Source: Niallia sp. NCCP-28 (GTDB lineage Bacteria; Bacillota; Bacilli; Bacillales; Cytobacillaceae). Taken from it: a stretch of 64,000 bases of DNA. The notes below the pieces were generated by a model. It did no database searches, was not told the DNA's origin, and saw only the letters and a program-made list of their open reading frames with translations. The position numbers and the translations under genes are program-made. This document shows, piece after piece, positions 1-10,923 of this stretch; within the stretch, counting starts at the first letter, position 1, and each line of letters starts with the position of its first letter. The stretch covers positions 925,823 to 989,822 of the forward strand of contig NZ_BQYJ01000002.1 in assembly GCF_023168165.1 (NCBI RefSeq), read 5' to 3'.

Positions 1-776
1 GTGTCAATGATGCACCAGCAATTAAAACAGCAGATATAGGCATTGCAATGGGCATAACCGGTACAGATGTTGCCAAGGAAGCTTCTTCTCTTGTACTGAT
101 GGATGATAATTTTGCAAGCATTAAGGCTGCAATTATTGAAGGAAGAAATATTTATGAAAATATTCGCAAGTTTATCCGTTATTTATTGGCTTCAAATGTA
201 GGAGAAATATTGGTAATGCTGTTTGCCATGCTTTTGGCGCTGCCTTTGCCGCTTGTTCCTATTCAAATACTGTGGGTTAATTTAGTGACAGATGGCCTTC
301 CGGCGATGGCGCTAGGATTGGATAGACCGGAAGATAATGTGATGAAGCGGAATCCGCGGAACCCAAGCGAAGGAGTATTTGCAAGAGGTTTAGGCTGGAA
401 AGTCATTTCCCGAGGCATCTTAATTGGATTAGCCACCATACTTGCGTTTATATTTGCATATGACAACAATCCTGAAAATTTGCAATATGCACAAACAGTT
501 GCTTTTATTACATTAGTATTGGCCCAGCTGATTCATGTATTTGACTGTCGTAGTGAAAAATCTATTCTTTCCCGTAATCCTTTTGGCAATATATACCTAG
601 TATGGGCAGTTATTTCTTCCTTAGTGCTTGCCCTTATTGTTGTCTATGTACCATTTTTGCAAGAAATTTTCCATACAGTTCCGATTCTTGCAAAAGATTG
701 GCCAATGATTATCGGACTTGCCTCTGTTCCAACTTTTTTACTTGCAGGATCATTTTTGTTAAGTAAATCAAAATAA
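1..776 (+). CDS. P-type calcium-transporting ATPase, C-terminal part (5' end outside window)
   Basis: The frame is open from base 3 to the stop at 774-776, giving about 257 C-terminal residues. It begins inside the hinge motif of P-type ATPases (VNDAPAIK, bases 3-26), followed by DIGIAMG and then hydrophobic segments including SNVGE and NLVTDG, the M5/M6 stretches that carry ion ligands in SERCA-type pumps. Several further membrane segments follow to the end, as in the cation-ATPase C-terminal domain. By family and by position directly upstream of yloC-remA-gmk it matches B. subtilis YloB, a calcium-pumping plasma-membrane ATPase. The phosphorylation (DKTGT) and ATP-binding domains lie outside the window. 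The substrate is inferred from family and synteny. Confidence 0.88.
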   Translation, partial: VNDAPAIKTADIGIAMGITGTDVAKEASSLVLMDDNFASIKAAIIEGRNIYENIRKFIRYLLASNVGEILVMLFAMLLALPLPLVPIQILWVNLVTDGLPAMALGLDRPEDNVMKRNPRNPSEGVFARGLGWKVISRGILIGLATILAFIFAYDNNPENLQYAQTVAFITLVLAQLIHVFDCRSEKSILSRNPFGNIYLVWAVISSLVLALIVVYVPFLQEIFHTVPILAKDWPMIIGLASVPTFLLAGSFLLSKSK

Positions 777-790
777 AATATGTTATAATC

Positions 791-832
791 CAAAAGGTAC
801 TAGAGACAATTTCTATTACCTTTTGTTTTTGT
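791..832 (+). terminator. Rho-independent terminator of the P-type ATPase gene
   Basis: A 9-bp perfect stem (CAAAAGGTA at 791-799 with TACCTTTTG at 817-825), extended inward by TAGA/TCTA, is followed by a T-rich run. It lies 15 bp after the ATPase stop, so the pump gene is probably separated transcriptionally from yloC. Confidence 0.8.
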
Positions 833-985
833 ATTAGGTATTATTTATATATACACGGTAAAACATATTTGGAAGCCTTGGATGAAGTTGTTGTGTAGTT
901 AATAGATATGCATAGCAGTTTATTGGATTGTTAAGATTCATGTTAACAATTGCATGGCGAGTTTTAAATAAATGGATGTGTGATT

Positions 986-1861
986 ATGGTTAAAAGTATG
1001 ACTGGATTTGGAAAAAGCGGGAAACAAGGAGATGGTTTCACTGTAAATGTGGAAATAAAAACGGTAAATCATCGTTTTTGTGAACAATTGATTAAACTGC
1101 CTAAGCAGTTTTTAATAATAGAAGAACAAATCAAAAAGAATATTTTAAAATATATACATAGAGGCAGAGCAGAAGTATTTATTGCAGTAGAAGGAAATGA
1201 GCTGAACAACCAAAAAGTAGAAGTAGACTGGCTGCTGCTTGATCGTTACCACCAATTATTAACCGATATAAAAAATAGATATTCTATACAACAAACAATA
1301 ACAATCGATGATCTTCTTCAAAATAAAGATTGTTTCCAGCTGGTAGATGCTGAATTAAATAAGGAAGAAATAGAAACAATGATTCTTTTGGCAGTAGAGG
1401 ATGCTGTTTTGGAATTAGATAAAATGCGAGAAAAAGAAGGAGAAGCTCTAAAAAAGGATATTCTTTTTCTTTTAGAAGGTTTTAAGCAGTCCATCGGCAT
1501 TCTAGAAAAACTAGCACCCCAAGTTAGTGTCATGTACCGAGAGAAAATCAAAGCAAGAGTAGAAAGTTATTTGCAGGATGTTATGGATGAATCAAGGCTT
1601 GCTTCTGAGGTTGCTGTTTTTAGTGAAAAAGCAGATATTAACGAAGAACTTATCCGTCTTAAAAGCCATCTTCAGCAATTTTATGAAATTCTCGAAGAGA
1701 AAAAAACGATTGGGCGAAAGCTGGACTTTTTGCTGCAGGAAATGAATAGAGAAGTTAACACAATTGGTTCGAAAGCAAATTCTGCCGAAATCGGCAAAGA
1801 AGTAGTCGAAATGAAAAGTTATCTAGAAAAAATAAAAGAACAAATTCAAAACATGGAGTAA
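986..1861 (+). CDS. yloC: YicC/YloC-family endoribonuclease
   Basis: A 291-residue protein beginning MVKSMTGFG, the typical N-terminus of the YicC family. The C-terminal half carries the conserved EVNTIGSKA and EMK stretch of the DUF1732 part. E. coli YicC and B. subtilis YloC have been reported as endoribonucleases affecting small RNA turnover; that role is family knowledge. I chose ATG 986 over the in-frame GTG at 980 because family members start with the MTGFGK region only a few residues in. It heads the yloC-remA-gmk-rpoZ cluster. Confidence 0.88.
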   Translation: MVKSMTGFGKSGKQGDGFTVNVEIKTVNHRFCEQLIKLPKQFLIIEEQIKKNILKYIHRGRAEVFIAVEGNELNNQKVEVDWLLLDRYHQLLTDIKNRYSIQQTITIDDLLQNKDCFQLVDAELNKEEIETMILLAVEDAVLELDKMREKEGEALKKDILFLLEGFKQSIGILEKLAPQVSVMYREKIKARVESYLQDVMDESRLASEVAVFSEKADINEELIRLKSHLQQFYEILEEKKTIGRKLDFLLQEMNREVNTIGSKANSAEIGKEVVEMKSYLEKIKEQIQNME

Positions 1862-1920
1862 TATGGGTTTAGAAAGATGCTGACCCGTTAAAAATAAAAT
1901 AATATGATTGGGGAAAGAAC

Positions 1921-2184
1921 ATGTCCATCAAGTTAATAAATATCGGTTTTGGCAATATTGTCTCTGCCAATCGAATTATATCGATTGTAAGTCCTGAATC
2001 GGCTCCAATTAAACGTATTATCCAAGATGCACGGGATCGAGGCTCGCTAATTGATGCCACCTATGGAAGAAGAACAAGGGCCGTGATTGTAACAGACAGC
2101 GACCATGTTATTCTTTCTGCGGTTCAGCCAGAGACAGTTGCACACAGGCTAAATGATCGCGATGAAATTATGGATGAAGGGTAG
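1921..2184 (+). CDS. remA: Extracellular matrix / biofilm regulator RemA (DUF370)
   Basis: An 87-residue protein starting [12 protein letters not shown], with the conserved [16 protein letters not shown] and DATYGRRTR stretches of the RemA (YlzA, DUF370) family. In B. subtilis RemA is a DNA-binding activator of matrix genes and osmoprotection genes that oligomerises into a ring. A GGGGAAAG ribosome binding site precedes ATG 1921. Its stop overlaps the ribosome binding site of gmk, which suggests co-translation with guanylate kinase as in other Bacillaceae. Confidence 0.92.
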   Translation: MSIKLINIGFGNIVSANRIISIVSPESAPIKRIIQDARDRGSLIDATYGRRTRAVIVTDSDHVILSAVQPETVAHRLNDRDEIMDEG

Positions 2185-2808
<624 letters not shown>

Positions 2809-2810
2809 TT

Positions 2811-3023
2811 ATGTTATATCCATCTATTGATTCATTATTAACAAAAATCGATTCTAAATATTCACTGGTTTCGGTAGCAGCAAAAAGAGCTAGAAAAATG
2901 CAATTAAATGCAAAACCGCAGTTAAACAAATATGTTTCCCATAAAAATGTAGGCAAAGCTTTAGAAGAGATTCATGCAGACCAATTAACATACCGTGTGA
3001 ATTTGGCAGAAGGCGAAGAATAA
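2811..3023 (+). CDS. rpoZ: RNA polymerase omega subunit
   Basis: A 70-residue protein with the omega signature ([27 protein letters not shown]). Omega helps fold and stabilise the beta' subunit of RNA polymerase. It follows gmk immediately, the usual arrangement in Firmicutes and in many other bacteria. Confidence 0.94.
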   Translation: MLYPSIDSLLTKIDSKYSLVSVAAKRARKMQLNAKPQLNKYVSHKNVGKALEEIHADQLTYRVNLAEGEE

Positions 3024-3060
3024 AAGCACCTTAAAGAATTAGATAATATTATCAGGAAAG

Positions 3061-3107
3061 GATTGATCGAACAAAGAATTTTTCTTTATCTTCGATCAGT
3101 CTTTTTT
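3061..3107 (+). terminator. Rho-independent terminator after rpoZ
   Basis: A 10-bp stem (GATTGATCGA at 3061-3070 with TCGATCAGTC at 3092-3101, one G-U pair) is followed by six T. The remaining 165 bp up to coaBC show no gene. Confidence 0.7.
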
Positions 3108-3272
3108 CATGAAAATAAAAACTGCCTTAGCTGGGAAAAAGACCAGTATATTCAAAGAATCGACTATCTATTATCCAAGCGTTTATGGTAATGTACTGTT
3201 ATTGAATAATAGGAGCAAAATTATTTTTTGCAGAATAAAAGCAGCTTTCAGTAGGGAGAAAGGAGAAGCGTG

Positions 3273-4481
3273 ATGTTAAAGGGAAAAAAAATATTATTAT
3301 GTATAACAGGAGGAATTGCTGTTTATAAAATGTGTGCTTTAACAAGCAAATTAACACAAAAGGGTGCACATGTAAAAGTAGTCATGTCAGAGTCGGCAAC
3401 AGAGTTTGTTGCTCCTTTAACCTTTAAAGCATTATCAAAAAATGAAGTGTATACAGATACTTTTGATGAAAAAGATGCAAGGGTTATTGCGCATATTGAT
3501 TTGGCAGATTGGGCGGATTTGATTTTAGTAGGACCTGCAACAGCGAATACAATCGGCAAATTGGCAAATGGCATTGCTGATAATATGGTGACAACTACAT
3601 TGCTTGCGGCAATCTCTGATGTTTGGATTGCTCCTGCAATGAATGTACATATGTATGATCACCCAGCCGTACAAAAAAATATTCAAACATTGTATGATTA
3701 TGGATACCGATTTATCAATCCAGGGGAAGGCTATCTTGCTTGCGGATATATTGGAAAAGGAAGATTAGAAGAGCCAGAGAAAATCATTGCACATATGGAA
3801 GAATATTTTTCGAAAGAAAACCAATTTTTAAAAAATCAAAGGGTACTTGTAACAGCAGGACCAACGAGAGAAAAAATAGACCCAGTACGTTTTATTTCGA
3901 ACAGTTCAACAGGAAAAATGGGCTATAGCGTAGCGCAGCAAGCACTGAATTTGGGAGCAGAGGTTATCCTTGTAACAGGCCCAAGCCATCTGACGCCACC
4001 AAAAGGGGCGAAAGTGATTCGTGTTGAAAGTGCAGAGGAAATGTATGAAGCAGTTATCGATCAGTACGATAAGACAGATATTGTCATTAAAACAGCAGCA
4101 GTCAGCGACTATAAGCCTGCTTTTGTTTATGAACATAAAGTAAAGAAACAAGAAGGAAAAGAATCTATTGAGTTTGTGCGGACAAAAGATATATTGCTAG
4201 AACTAGGCAAAAGAAAAAAGCATCAACTATTAATTGGTTTTGCTGCAGAAACAGAAAATATGGAACAATATGCAAAAGATAAATTGACCAAAAAAAATGC
4301 AGATATGATCGTTGCCAATAATGTGAACAGCAAAGATTCTGGATTTGGCACAGATACAAATCGTGTTAGTTTATATTTGAAAAGTGGAGAATCAATAGAA
4401 TTGCCTCTATTATCAAAAGAGGAAGCAGCTTTTAAAATTTTAGAACAAGCGTACCAGATGAAGGGTATGGTAAATAAATGA
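3273..4481 (+). CDS. coaBC: Bifunctional phosphopantothenoylcysteine decarboxylase / phosphopantothenate-cysteine ligase
   Basis: A 402-residue fusion enzyme catalysing two successive steps of coenzyme A synthesis. The N-terminal half is the FMN-dependent CoaC decarboxylase: GGIAVYK near the start, GPATANTIGKLANGIADN, the PAMNVHMY motif, and the flexible clamp around ACGYIGKGR. The C-terminal half is CoaB, with TAGPTREKIDPVRFISNSS and GFAAETEN. ATG 3273 is preferred over GTG 3270 because of its spacing from AAGGAG. Its end overlaps priA by four bases (ATGA), which implies translational coupling. Confidence 0.94.
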   Translation: MLKGKKILLCITGGIAVYKMCALTSKLTQKGAHVKVVMSESATEFVAPLTFKALSKNEVYTDTFDEKDARVIAHIDLADWADLILVGPATANTIGKLANGIADNMVTTTLLAAISDVWIAPAMNVHMYDHPAVQKNIQTLYDYGYRFINPGEGYLACGYIGKGRLEEPEKIIAHMEEYFSKENQFLKNQRVLVTAGPTREKIDPVRFISNSSTGKMGYSVAQQALNLGAEVILVTGPSHLTPPKGAKVIRVESAEEMYEAVIDQYDKTDIVIKTAAVSDYKPAFVYEHKVKKQEGKESIEFVRTKDILLELGKRKKHQLLIGFAAETENMEQYAKDKLTKKNADMIVANNVNSKDSGFGTDTNRVSLYLKSGESIELPLLSKEEAAFKILEQAYQMKGMVNK

Positions 4482-6886
4482 CAGTAGCAAAAGTGATTGT
4501 GGATGTTCCTGCAAAACAAACAGATAGACCGTTTGATTATCTTGTTCCAGATCATTTAGAAGAAATGATCCAGCCAGGCATGCGAGTAATAGTTCCTTTT
4601 GGTCCAAGAAAGGTGCAAGGATTTGTTGAAAGATTGGAAAGCGAATCTTCTTTTGCCTCTTTACGAAAAATTAGTGAACCAATGGATCTTGTTCCTGTAT
4701 TAAATAAGGAATTGCTTGATTTAGCAGAATGGTTGTCCATTCATACACTTTGCTATAAAATATCGGCTTTTCAAGCCATGCTGCCTCCAGCTTTAAAAGC
4801 AAAGTATCAGCGGAAAATCAAACTGCTTGCTCAAAAAAAGGCTATTTCAGAATCGCTCCATCCTTTATTTTCTGAACGTTCAGAGATACTGTGGGAAGAT
4901 GCATTAAAAACAGTTTCCCTTTCTTCTATTCAAAAGGAAGTGAAAAATGGAAATTTAGAAGTAATCTATGAAGTCCAATCCCGTGCCAATAAAAAAAAGA
5001 TAAAGCATATTTATTCCCGTTTAGATGAGCATGAGCTGAAAATGGCATTAGAATCTCTTAATAAGCAGGCAAATAAGCAGCGAACCGTCATTGAATATTT
5101 TTTGAAATATAACCAATCAATCGAACAAAGGCTTTTATTAAGTGAATTGAACACATCTAGTGCTGTAATAAAAGGATTAATAGAAAAGGGCATTTTAGGG
5201 GAACAAGAGGTAGAGATGTACCGTGATCCTTATAAAGAAAGAGAATTTGAAAAAACGTTCCCGTTAACTCTGACAGAGGAGCAAATGAAGGTCATTAAAC
5301 CTATTCATGGTTCGATTGAGGATAAAGAGCACGAAGTTTTTTTATTATATGGTGTGACAGGGAGCGGAAAAACAGAAGTATATTTACAGTCAATTGATAA
5401 AGTGCTAAAAAAAGGGGAAGAAGCGATTGTACTCGTTCCAGAAATTGCTTTAACTCCACAAATGGTCAATCGCTTTAAAGGCCGTTTTGGCGATAAAGTG
5501 GCTGTCCTTCATAGTGGTCTTTCTGTTGGAGAAAAATACGATGAATGGCGTAAAATCCAGCGTAAAGAAGTGCAAGTAGTAGTTGGAGCACGATCTGCCA
5601 TTTTTGCCCCATTTGAAAATTTAGGAATTATTATTATTGATGAAGAGCATGAAATGACATATAAACAAGAAGAAAACCCAAAATATCATGCAAAAGATGT
5701 TGCCGTTAAAAGAGGATTGACTCATCGTTGTCCAGTTATATTAGGGAGTGCAACACCTTCTTTAGAAAGTTTCGCTAGGGCGCAAAAGGGAGTTTATACC
5801 CTGTTGACATTGCAAAAAAGAATGAATAATAATCCCCTTCCACCTGTTGATATTGTTGATATGCGGGAAGAACTTCGCGAAGGCAATCGGTCGATGTTTT
5901 CAAGGCTGCTATTAGAAAAGCTTGCTGATCGACTGAAAAAAAAAGAACAGACAGTGTTGTTTTTAAACAAACGGGGCCATTCCTCATTTGTTATGTGCCG
6001 AGATTGCGGATATGTTATGAAATGCCCCCATTGTGATATTAGTTTAACGTATCATCAATATAATAACCTGATGAAATGTCATTACTGCGGCTATGAGGAG
6101 CCTACAGCAAAAATTTGTCCAGAATGTTCAAGCGAACATATTCGCTACTTTGGAACAGGAACACAAAAGGTAGAAGAAGAATTGACAAAAATCATGCCAG
6201 AGGCTCGTGTTATTCGCATGGATGTAGATACAACAAGCCGCAAAGGAGCCCATGAAAAATTATTAAAGCAATTCCAAGAGGGCAACGCAGATATTCTTTT
6301 AGGAACACAAATGATTGCAAAAGGCTTGGATTTTCCGAGAATTACGCTTGTTGGTGTGTTATCTGCCGATACGATGCTTCATTTGCCAGATTTTCGCTCC
6401 TCAGAAAAAACATTTCAATTGTTGACCCAAGTAAGCGGCCGTGCTGGAAGGCATGAATTAGCAGGAGAGGTAATATTTCAGACATACACTCCGGAGCATT
6501 ATAGTATTGAGCTGAGCAGCCAGCAAAATTATGATTTATTTTATTCGCGGGAAATGATGATAAGAAAATCTCACTCCTATCCTCCTTATTACTATATTAC
6601 GCTTATTACCGTCAGTCATGAACAGTTAACAAAGGCAGTCAGTGTAACAGAGCAAATCACAAGAGTCGCCAGACAAAAACTGCTTCCAAATACGGTTGTG
6701 CTCGGACCAGTTGCTTCCCCAATTTCCAGAATAAAAAATAGATATCGGTATCAGTGTCTGATAAAATACAAACAGGAGCCTAACTTAAAAACAGTGCTGA
6801 AATCTATTTTAGATCATTATCAAGGTGAGATTTCGTCAAATGGACTGCAGATTTCCATCGATGTTAATCCCTTTTTATTAATGTAG
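4478..6886 (+). CDS. priA: Primosomal replication restart helicase PriA
   Basis: An 802-residue superfamily 2 DNA helicase that reloads the replisome at stalled forks. The N-terminal 3'-end-binding domain is followed by Walker A (GVTGSGKTEVY, about residue 290) and the DEEH box (IIIIDEEHEMTYKQEENPKYH). A zinc-binding cluster of eight cysteines is visible as CRDC, CPHC, CHYC and CPEC, then helicase motifs V-VI (GTQMIAKGLDFP, QVSGRAGR). It is full length. It starts inside the coaBC stop. Confidence 0.95.
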   Translation: MTVAKVIVDVPAKQTDRPFDYLVPDHLEEMIQPGMRVIVPFGPRKVQGFVERLESESSFASLRKISEPMDLVPVLNKELLDLAEWLSIHTLCYKISAFQAMLPPALKAKYQRKIKLLAQKKAISESLHPLFSERSEILWEDALKTVSLSSIQKEVKNGNLEVIYEVQSRANKKKIKHIYSRLDEHELKMALESLNKQANKQRTVIEYFLKYNQSIEQRLLLSELNTSSAVIKGLIEKGILGEQEVEMYRDPYKEREFEKTFPLTLTEEQMKVIKPIHGSIEDKEHEVFLLYGVTGSGKTEVYLQSIDKVLKKGEEAIVLVPEIALTPQMVNRFKGRFGDKVAVLHSGLSVGEKYDEWRKIQRKEVQVVVGARSAIFAPFENLGIIIIDEEHEMTYKQEENPKYHAKDVAVKRGLTHRCPVILGSATPSLESFARAQKGVYTLLTLQKRMNNNPLPPVDIVDMREELREGNRSMFSRLLLEKLADRLKKKEQTVLFLNKRGHSSFVMCRDCGYVMKCPHCDISLTYHQYNNLMKCHYCGYEEPTAKICPECSSEHIRYFGTGTQKVEEELTKIMPEARVIRMDVDTTSRKGAHEKLLKQFQEGNADILLGTQMIAKGLDFPRITLVGVLSADTMLHLPDFRSSEKTFQLLTQVSGRAGRHELAGEVIFQTYTPEHYSIELSSQQNYDLFYSREMMIRKSHSYPPYYYITLITVSHEQLTKAVSVTEQITRVARQKLLPNTVVLGPVASPISRIKNRYRYQCLIKYKQEPNLKTVLKSILDHYQGEISSNGLQISIDVNPFLLM

Positions 6887-6936
6887 AAAAGGTGCCGTCC
6901 ACTAGGCAGGTTTTGCACTATTGGATTGCCTTTTTT
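6887..6936 (+). terminator. Possible terminator between priA and def
   Basis: AAAAGG (6888-6893) can pair with CCTTTT near 6929, with a second helix TCCA/TGGA inside and an internal loop; six T follow. The stem is interrupted, so the call is weak. Confidence 0.35.
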
Positions 6937-7048
6937 ATATGTTGAGACAGCCTCTTTTCATCACAATGCTTGTATTATCCCTTTATTAGGTTTAAAATAG
7001 ATCGTTATGTGATGAAATAGATAGACATAAATGTTTGGAGGAAATGAA

Positions 7049-7531
7049 GTGGCAGTAAAAAAAATTGTAATGTTTCCAAATGAAGTATTAGAACGTTCAT
7101 GTGAAACAGTTACAGTCTTTGATAAAAAATTAGCAAAACTATTAAATGATATGTATGATACGATGATTGCGTTTGATGGAGTAGGTTTAGCTGCACCGCA
7201 AATCGGCATAGGAAAAAGAATTGCAGTTGTGGATATAGATGATGAAATGGGAACGATTGAGCTGATTAACCCGATATTGCTTTCTTTTTCAGGTGAACAA
7301 ATTGGGCCAGAAGGCTGTTTAAGTTTTCCAGGATTGTACGGAGAAGTGAATCGTCCTTTCTCTATTAAAGTACAAGCACAAAACCGCAGAGGAAAAACAT
7401 TTATTCTGGAAGCAGAAGACTTTTTAGCAAGAGCCATTTTACATGAAATGGATCATTTGGATGGAGTGCTGTTTACATCAAAAGTCATTCGTTATTTAGA
7501 GGAAGAAGAGTTAGAAGGAGTGGAATCTTAA
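7049..7531 (+). CDS. def: Peptide deformylase
   Basis: A 160-residue metalloenzyme that removes the N-formyl group from nascent proteins. All three motifs are present: GVGLAAPQ (residues 44-51), EGCLS with the metal-ligand Cys90, and HEMDH (132-136) with the catalytic Glu133. The start is GTG 7049: the frame is open further up to ATG 7031, but the strong GGAGGA ribosome binding site (7037-7042) lies inside that extension, so the upstream ATG cannot be the start. It abuts fmt, which adds the formyl group that this enzyme later removes. Confidence 0.94.
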   Translation: MAVKKIVMFPNEVLERSCETVTVFDKKLAKLLNDMYDTMIAFDGVGLAAPQIGIGKRIAVVDIDDEMGTIELINPILLSFSGEQIGPEGCLSFPGLYGEVNRPFSIKVQAQNRRGKTFILEAEDFLARAILHEMDHLDGVLFTSKVIRYLEEEELEGVES

Positions 7532-8476
7532 ATGACAAAAATCGTATTTATGGGGACTCCCGATTTTTCTGTGCCAGTATTGCAGCGAATTTTAGAAGAT
7601 GGTTATGAAGTAATTGCCGTTGTAACACAGCCAGATCGACCTGTTGGCAGAAAAAAAACGTTAACACCCCCACCTGTTAAAGTGGAAGCAGAAAAACACA
7701 ATATCCCTGTATATCAGCCAGAAAAAATTCGGCAATCGGAAGAATTAACAGCCATTATTAACTTGCAGCCAGATTTAATTGTAACAGCAGCATTTGGTCA
7801 AATACTGCCTAAAGAGTTATTGGAAGCGCCGAAGTTCGGCTGCATCAATGTTCATGCATCTTTGCTTCCTGAACTTCGCGGCGGAGCTCCAATTCATTAC
7901 AGCATTATTCAAGGAAAAGAAAAAACAGGAATCACTATTATGTATATGGCGGAAAAATTGGATGCAGGCGATATTTTAACGCAAGCAGAAGTTGTCATTG
8001 AAGAAAATGATACAGTGGGAACCCTGCATGATAAATTAAGCATAGCGGGAAGCGACCTTCTTTCCGAAACATTGCCAAAGCTTTTAAGTGGATCATTAAT
8101 TCCTATTCCACAAGATGATGCTCTTGCAACATTTGCCTCTAATATAAAAAGAGCAGATGAACAGATCGATTGGTCAAAAAACGGGGAAGACATATATAAT
8201 CAGGTGCGGGGAATGAATCCGTGGCCAGTTGCTTTTACAATGTACAAAAAGGAAGTAATGAAAATCTGGTCTGTAAAAAAGGTAGCAAAAGAAAACCATG
8301 GCGCTCCTGGAACAATCATTGGGATTGAAGAAGATGGGTTTATCATTGGAACAGGCAATGATACAGCAATCAAAATTATCGAACTTCAGCCTGCGGGCAA
8401 AAAGAAAATGACAGCAGAAGTATACTTAAGAGGCGCTGGAGCAAAAATGGAACTACAAGAAACTTTAGGAGCTTAA
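7532..8476 (+). CDS. fmt: Methionyl-tRNA formyltransferase
   Basis: A 314-residue enzyme that formylates initiator Met-tRNA from 10-formyl-THF. It has [13 protein letters not shown] at the N-terminus and the formyltransferase core [18 protein letters not shown] with the catalytic Asn-His pair, then the C-terminal OB-like domain. Its ATG follows the def stop with no gap, the classical def-fmt pairing. Confidence 0.95.
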   Translation: MTKIVFMGTPDFSVPVLQRILEDGYEVIAVVTQPDRPVGRKKTLTPPPVKVEAEKHNIPVYQPEKIRQSEELTAIINLQPDLIVTAAFGQILPKELLEAPKFGCINVHASLLPELRGGAPIHYSIIQGKEKTGITIMYMAEKLDAGDILTQAEVVIEENDTVGTLHDKLSIAGSDLLSETLPKLLSGSLIPIPQDDALATFASNIKRADEQIDWSKNGEDIYNQVRGMNPWPVAFTMYKKEVMKIWSVKKVAKENHGAPGTIIGIEEDGFIIGTGNDTAIKIIELQPAGKKKMTAEVYLRGAGAKMELQETLGA

Positions 8477-8479
8477 GAA

Positions 8480-9826
8480 ATGACAAGTAAAAAAAATGTT
8501 CGGGAATCAGCTTTAGATATTTTAGAGACGATAAACAATAATCAAGCATACAGCAATCTACTGTTAAACAATGCGATTAAAAAAAATGAAATTCCAGCGA
8601 AAGATGTTGGTTTATTAACAGAATTGGTATATGGAACGCTGCAAAGAAAAATGACCTTAGCGTATTATTTGCAGCCGTTTTTGAAAAACAGCAAAAAAAT
8701 GCAAAGCTGGGTAGTAACATTATTGCAGCTGACACTTTACCAAATTGTTTATTTAGACCGCATTCCCGATCATGCAGCCATTCATGAAGCTGTAGAAATT
8801 GCAAAAAAACGTGGGCATAAGGGCATTTCAGGTTTAGTTAATGCCGTTTTAAGAAACATACAAAGACAAGGATTGCCAAAAACAGAATCAATAGAAGATT
8901 CAATTGAGCGTATTGCTGTTGAAACAAGCCATCCAAATTGGCTTGTGAAACGATGGGCAGAGCAGTTTGGATTAGAAGAAACACAAAAAATGTGTCAATT
9001 AAACTTAACGCCGCCAATACAAACAGCAAGGATTAATACAACAAAAACAACAGTAGAAGAATGTATACGTCTATTGGAAGCAGAAGGCTATAATGTGAAA
9101 ACTAGTGAGATCATTCCAGAAGGAGTCCACTGTTTAAAAGGAAATTTAGCCAATTCCCGTTGTTTCCAAGATGGACTTTTAACGATACAAGATGAAAGTT
9201 CGATGCTTGTCGCCTATGCATTAAATGTGAAAGAACCTTTATCTGTGTTAGATGCATGTGCAGCTCCTGGCGGAAAATCGACTCATATTGGGGAGAAAAT
9301 GGGCAATAAAGGAAATATCCTATCTGTTGACCTTCATGAACATAAAGTAAAGCTGATCCGACAAAATGCCGAAAGACTTCATCTGGACAATATTGAAACA
9401 AAAGCAATGGATGCAAAAAAACTGGCAGATATAGTGGAAGCCAATTCTTTTGATCGAATCCTTATTGATGCCCCTTGTTCTGGTTTAGGTGTTATGAGAA
9501 GAAAACCGGATATTAAATATACAAAAGACGAAAAAGATATGGACCGTTTGCAGACGATTCAACTGAAACTTTTAGAAGAAGTCTCTCCTTTATTGAAAAA
9601 AGGTGGTTTGTTAATCTATAGCACATGCACCGTTGATCGCAAAGAAAATGAAGAGGTCGTAGCAAGTTTTTTGGCACAACATCAAGAATTTACAAAAGAT
9701 ACAACATTGGCTAGCCGCCTGCCAGAAAGTGTACAAAGTTTTGCAGAAGGTTATCAATTACAAATATTGCCCCAACATTTTGGGTCAGACGGCTTTTATA
9801 TTGCCGCATTAAAAAAAGAGGTGTAA
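8480..9826 (+). CDS. rsmB: 16S rRNA (cytosine-967-C5) methyltransferase RsmB
   Basis: A 448-residue RNA methyltransferase. The first 140 residues or so form a NusB-like RNA-binding domain. The SAM domain shows motif [13 protein letters not shown], the proton-relay Cys in [15 protein letters not shown] and the nucleophile Cys in [12 protein letters not shown]. It lies three bases after fmt, within the def-fmt-rsmB-rlmN run. Confidence 0.94.
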   Translation: MTSKKNVRESALDILETINNNQAYSNLLLNNAIKKNEIPAKDVGLLTELVYGTLQRKMTLAYYLQPFLKNSKKMQSWVVTLLQLTLYQIVYLDRIPDHAAIHEAVEIAKKRGHKGISGLVNAVLRNIQRQGLPKTESIEDSIERIAVETSHPNWLVKRWAEQFGLEETQKMCQLNLTPPIQTARINTTKTTVEECIRLLEAEGYNVKTSEIIPEGVHCLKGNLANSRCFQDGLLTIQDESSMLVAYALNVKEPLSVLDACAAPGGKSTHIGEKMGNKGNILSVDLHEHKVKLIRQNAERLHLDNIETKAMDAKKLADIVEANSFDRILIDAPCSGLGVMRRKPDIKYTKDEKDMDRLQTIQLKLLEEVSPLLKKGGLLIYSTCTVDRKENEEVVASFLAQHQEFTKDTTLASRLPESVQSFAEGYQLQILPQHFGSDGFYIAALKKEV

Positions 9827-9828
9827 AA

Positions 9829-10917
9829 ATGGAACAAGTAAGAACATCAAAGAAAGAAGCAGCAACTGAAACATTGCCGTCTATTTATTCTTTGCAATTA
9901 GATGAGTTAAAAACATGGCTAAAAGAAAATAATGAAAAAGCATTTAGGGCAGATCAAATATTTGAATGGTTATATAAACAAAGAGTAACGTCTTTTGAAG
10001 ATATGTCCAATCTGTCGAAAAGTTTGCGTCAATTATTGACAGATAACTTTACGATTACAACATTAAAAACAATTATTGAACAAACTTCAAGTGATGGCAC
10101 TATTAAATTTTTATTTGAACTTCATGATGGATATTCCATTGAAACGGTATTAATGAGACATGATTATGGCAATTCTGTATGTGTAACAACACAAGTAGGC
10201 TGCCGCATTGGCTGTACATTCTGCGCATCTACCCTTGGTGGATTAAAAAGAAACTTAGAAGCAGGAGAAATCGTTGCACAAGTCGTAAAGGTACAACAAG
10301 CTCTTGATAAAACGAATGAGCGTGTCAGCTCAGTCGTTATTATGGGAATTGGAGAGCCGTTCGATAATTTTAATAATATGCTGGGGTTCTTAAAAATTAT
10401 CAATCATGATCAAGCTCTAAATATTGGAGCAAGACATATTACTGTCTCTACAAGTGGAATTGTTCCAAAAATTTACGAATTTGCCGATCAAAATATGCAA
10501 ATTAATTTTGCTGTATCCCTTCATGCTCCAAATACAGAATTAAGAAGCAGATTAATGCCAATTAATAGAGCATATAAACTGCCTCAATTAATGGAAGCAA
10601 TCCGCTATTATGTAGAAAAAACAGGCCGCCGTGTAAGTTTTGAATATGGTTTATTCGGAAATGTAAATGACCAAGTAGAACATGCGGAAGAATTGGCTAA
10701 ACTGGTAAAAGGAATTAAATGCCATGTTAATTTAATTCCAGTAAACTATGTGCCAGAAAGAGACTATGTTCGCACACCAAAGGATCAAATCTTCTTATTT
10801 GAAAAAACGTTGAAAAACCATGGAGTAAATGTAACCATTCGCAGAGAGCAAGGCTCCGATATTGATGCTGCTTGTGGCCAGCTTCGTGCTAAGGAGAGAC
10901 AAGAAGAGACGAGGTGA
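9829..10917 (+). CDS. rlmN: Dual-specificity 23S rRNA/tRNA adenine-C2 methyltransferase RlmN
   Basis: A 362-residue radical-SAM enzyme that methylates C2 of A2503 in 23S rRNA and of A37 in some tRNAs. The cluster motif CxxxCxxC is at Cys125, Cys129 and Cys132. The two mechanistic cysteines of the family are present at Cys118 (in SVCVTT) and Cys349 (in IDAACGQ). MGIGEPFDN is the conserved GEP stretch. Start ATG 9829 has GAGGTG upstream and sits two bases after rsmB. Confidence 0.95.
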   Translation: MEQVRTSKKEAATETLPSIYSLQLDELKTWLKENNEKAFRADQIFEWLYKQRVTSFEDMSNLSKSLRQLLTDNFTITTLKTIIEQTSSDGTIKFLFELHDGYSIETVLMRHDYGNSVCVTTQVGCRIGCTFCASTLGGLKRNLEAGEIVAQVVKVQQALDKTNERVSSVVIMGIGEPFDNFNNMLGFLKIINHDQALNIGARHITVSTSGIVPKIYEFADQNMQINFAVSLHAPNTELRSRLMPINRAYKLPQLMEAIRYYVEKTGRRVSFEYGLFGNVNDQVEHAEELAKLVKGIKCHVNLIPVNYVPERDYVRTPKDQIFLFEKTLKNHGVNVTIRREQGSDIDAACGQLRAKERQEETR

Positions 10918-10923
10918 CAAGTT

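Noticed and set aside
6961..7437. Minus-strand open frame (158 codons) opposite def
   Set aside because: Shadow of the peptide deformylase gene, with composition typical of reverse-frame translation.
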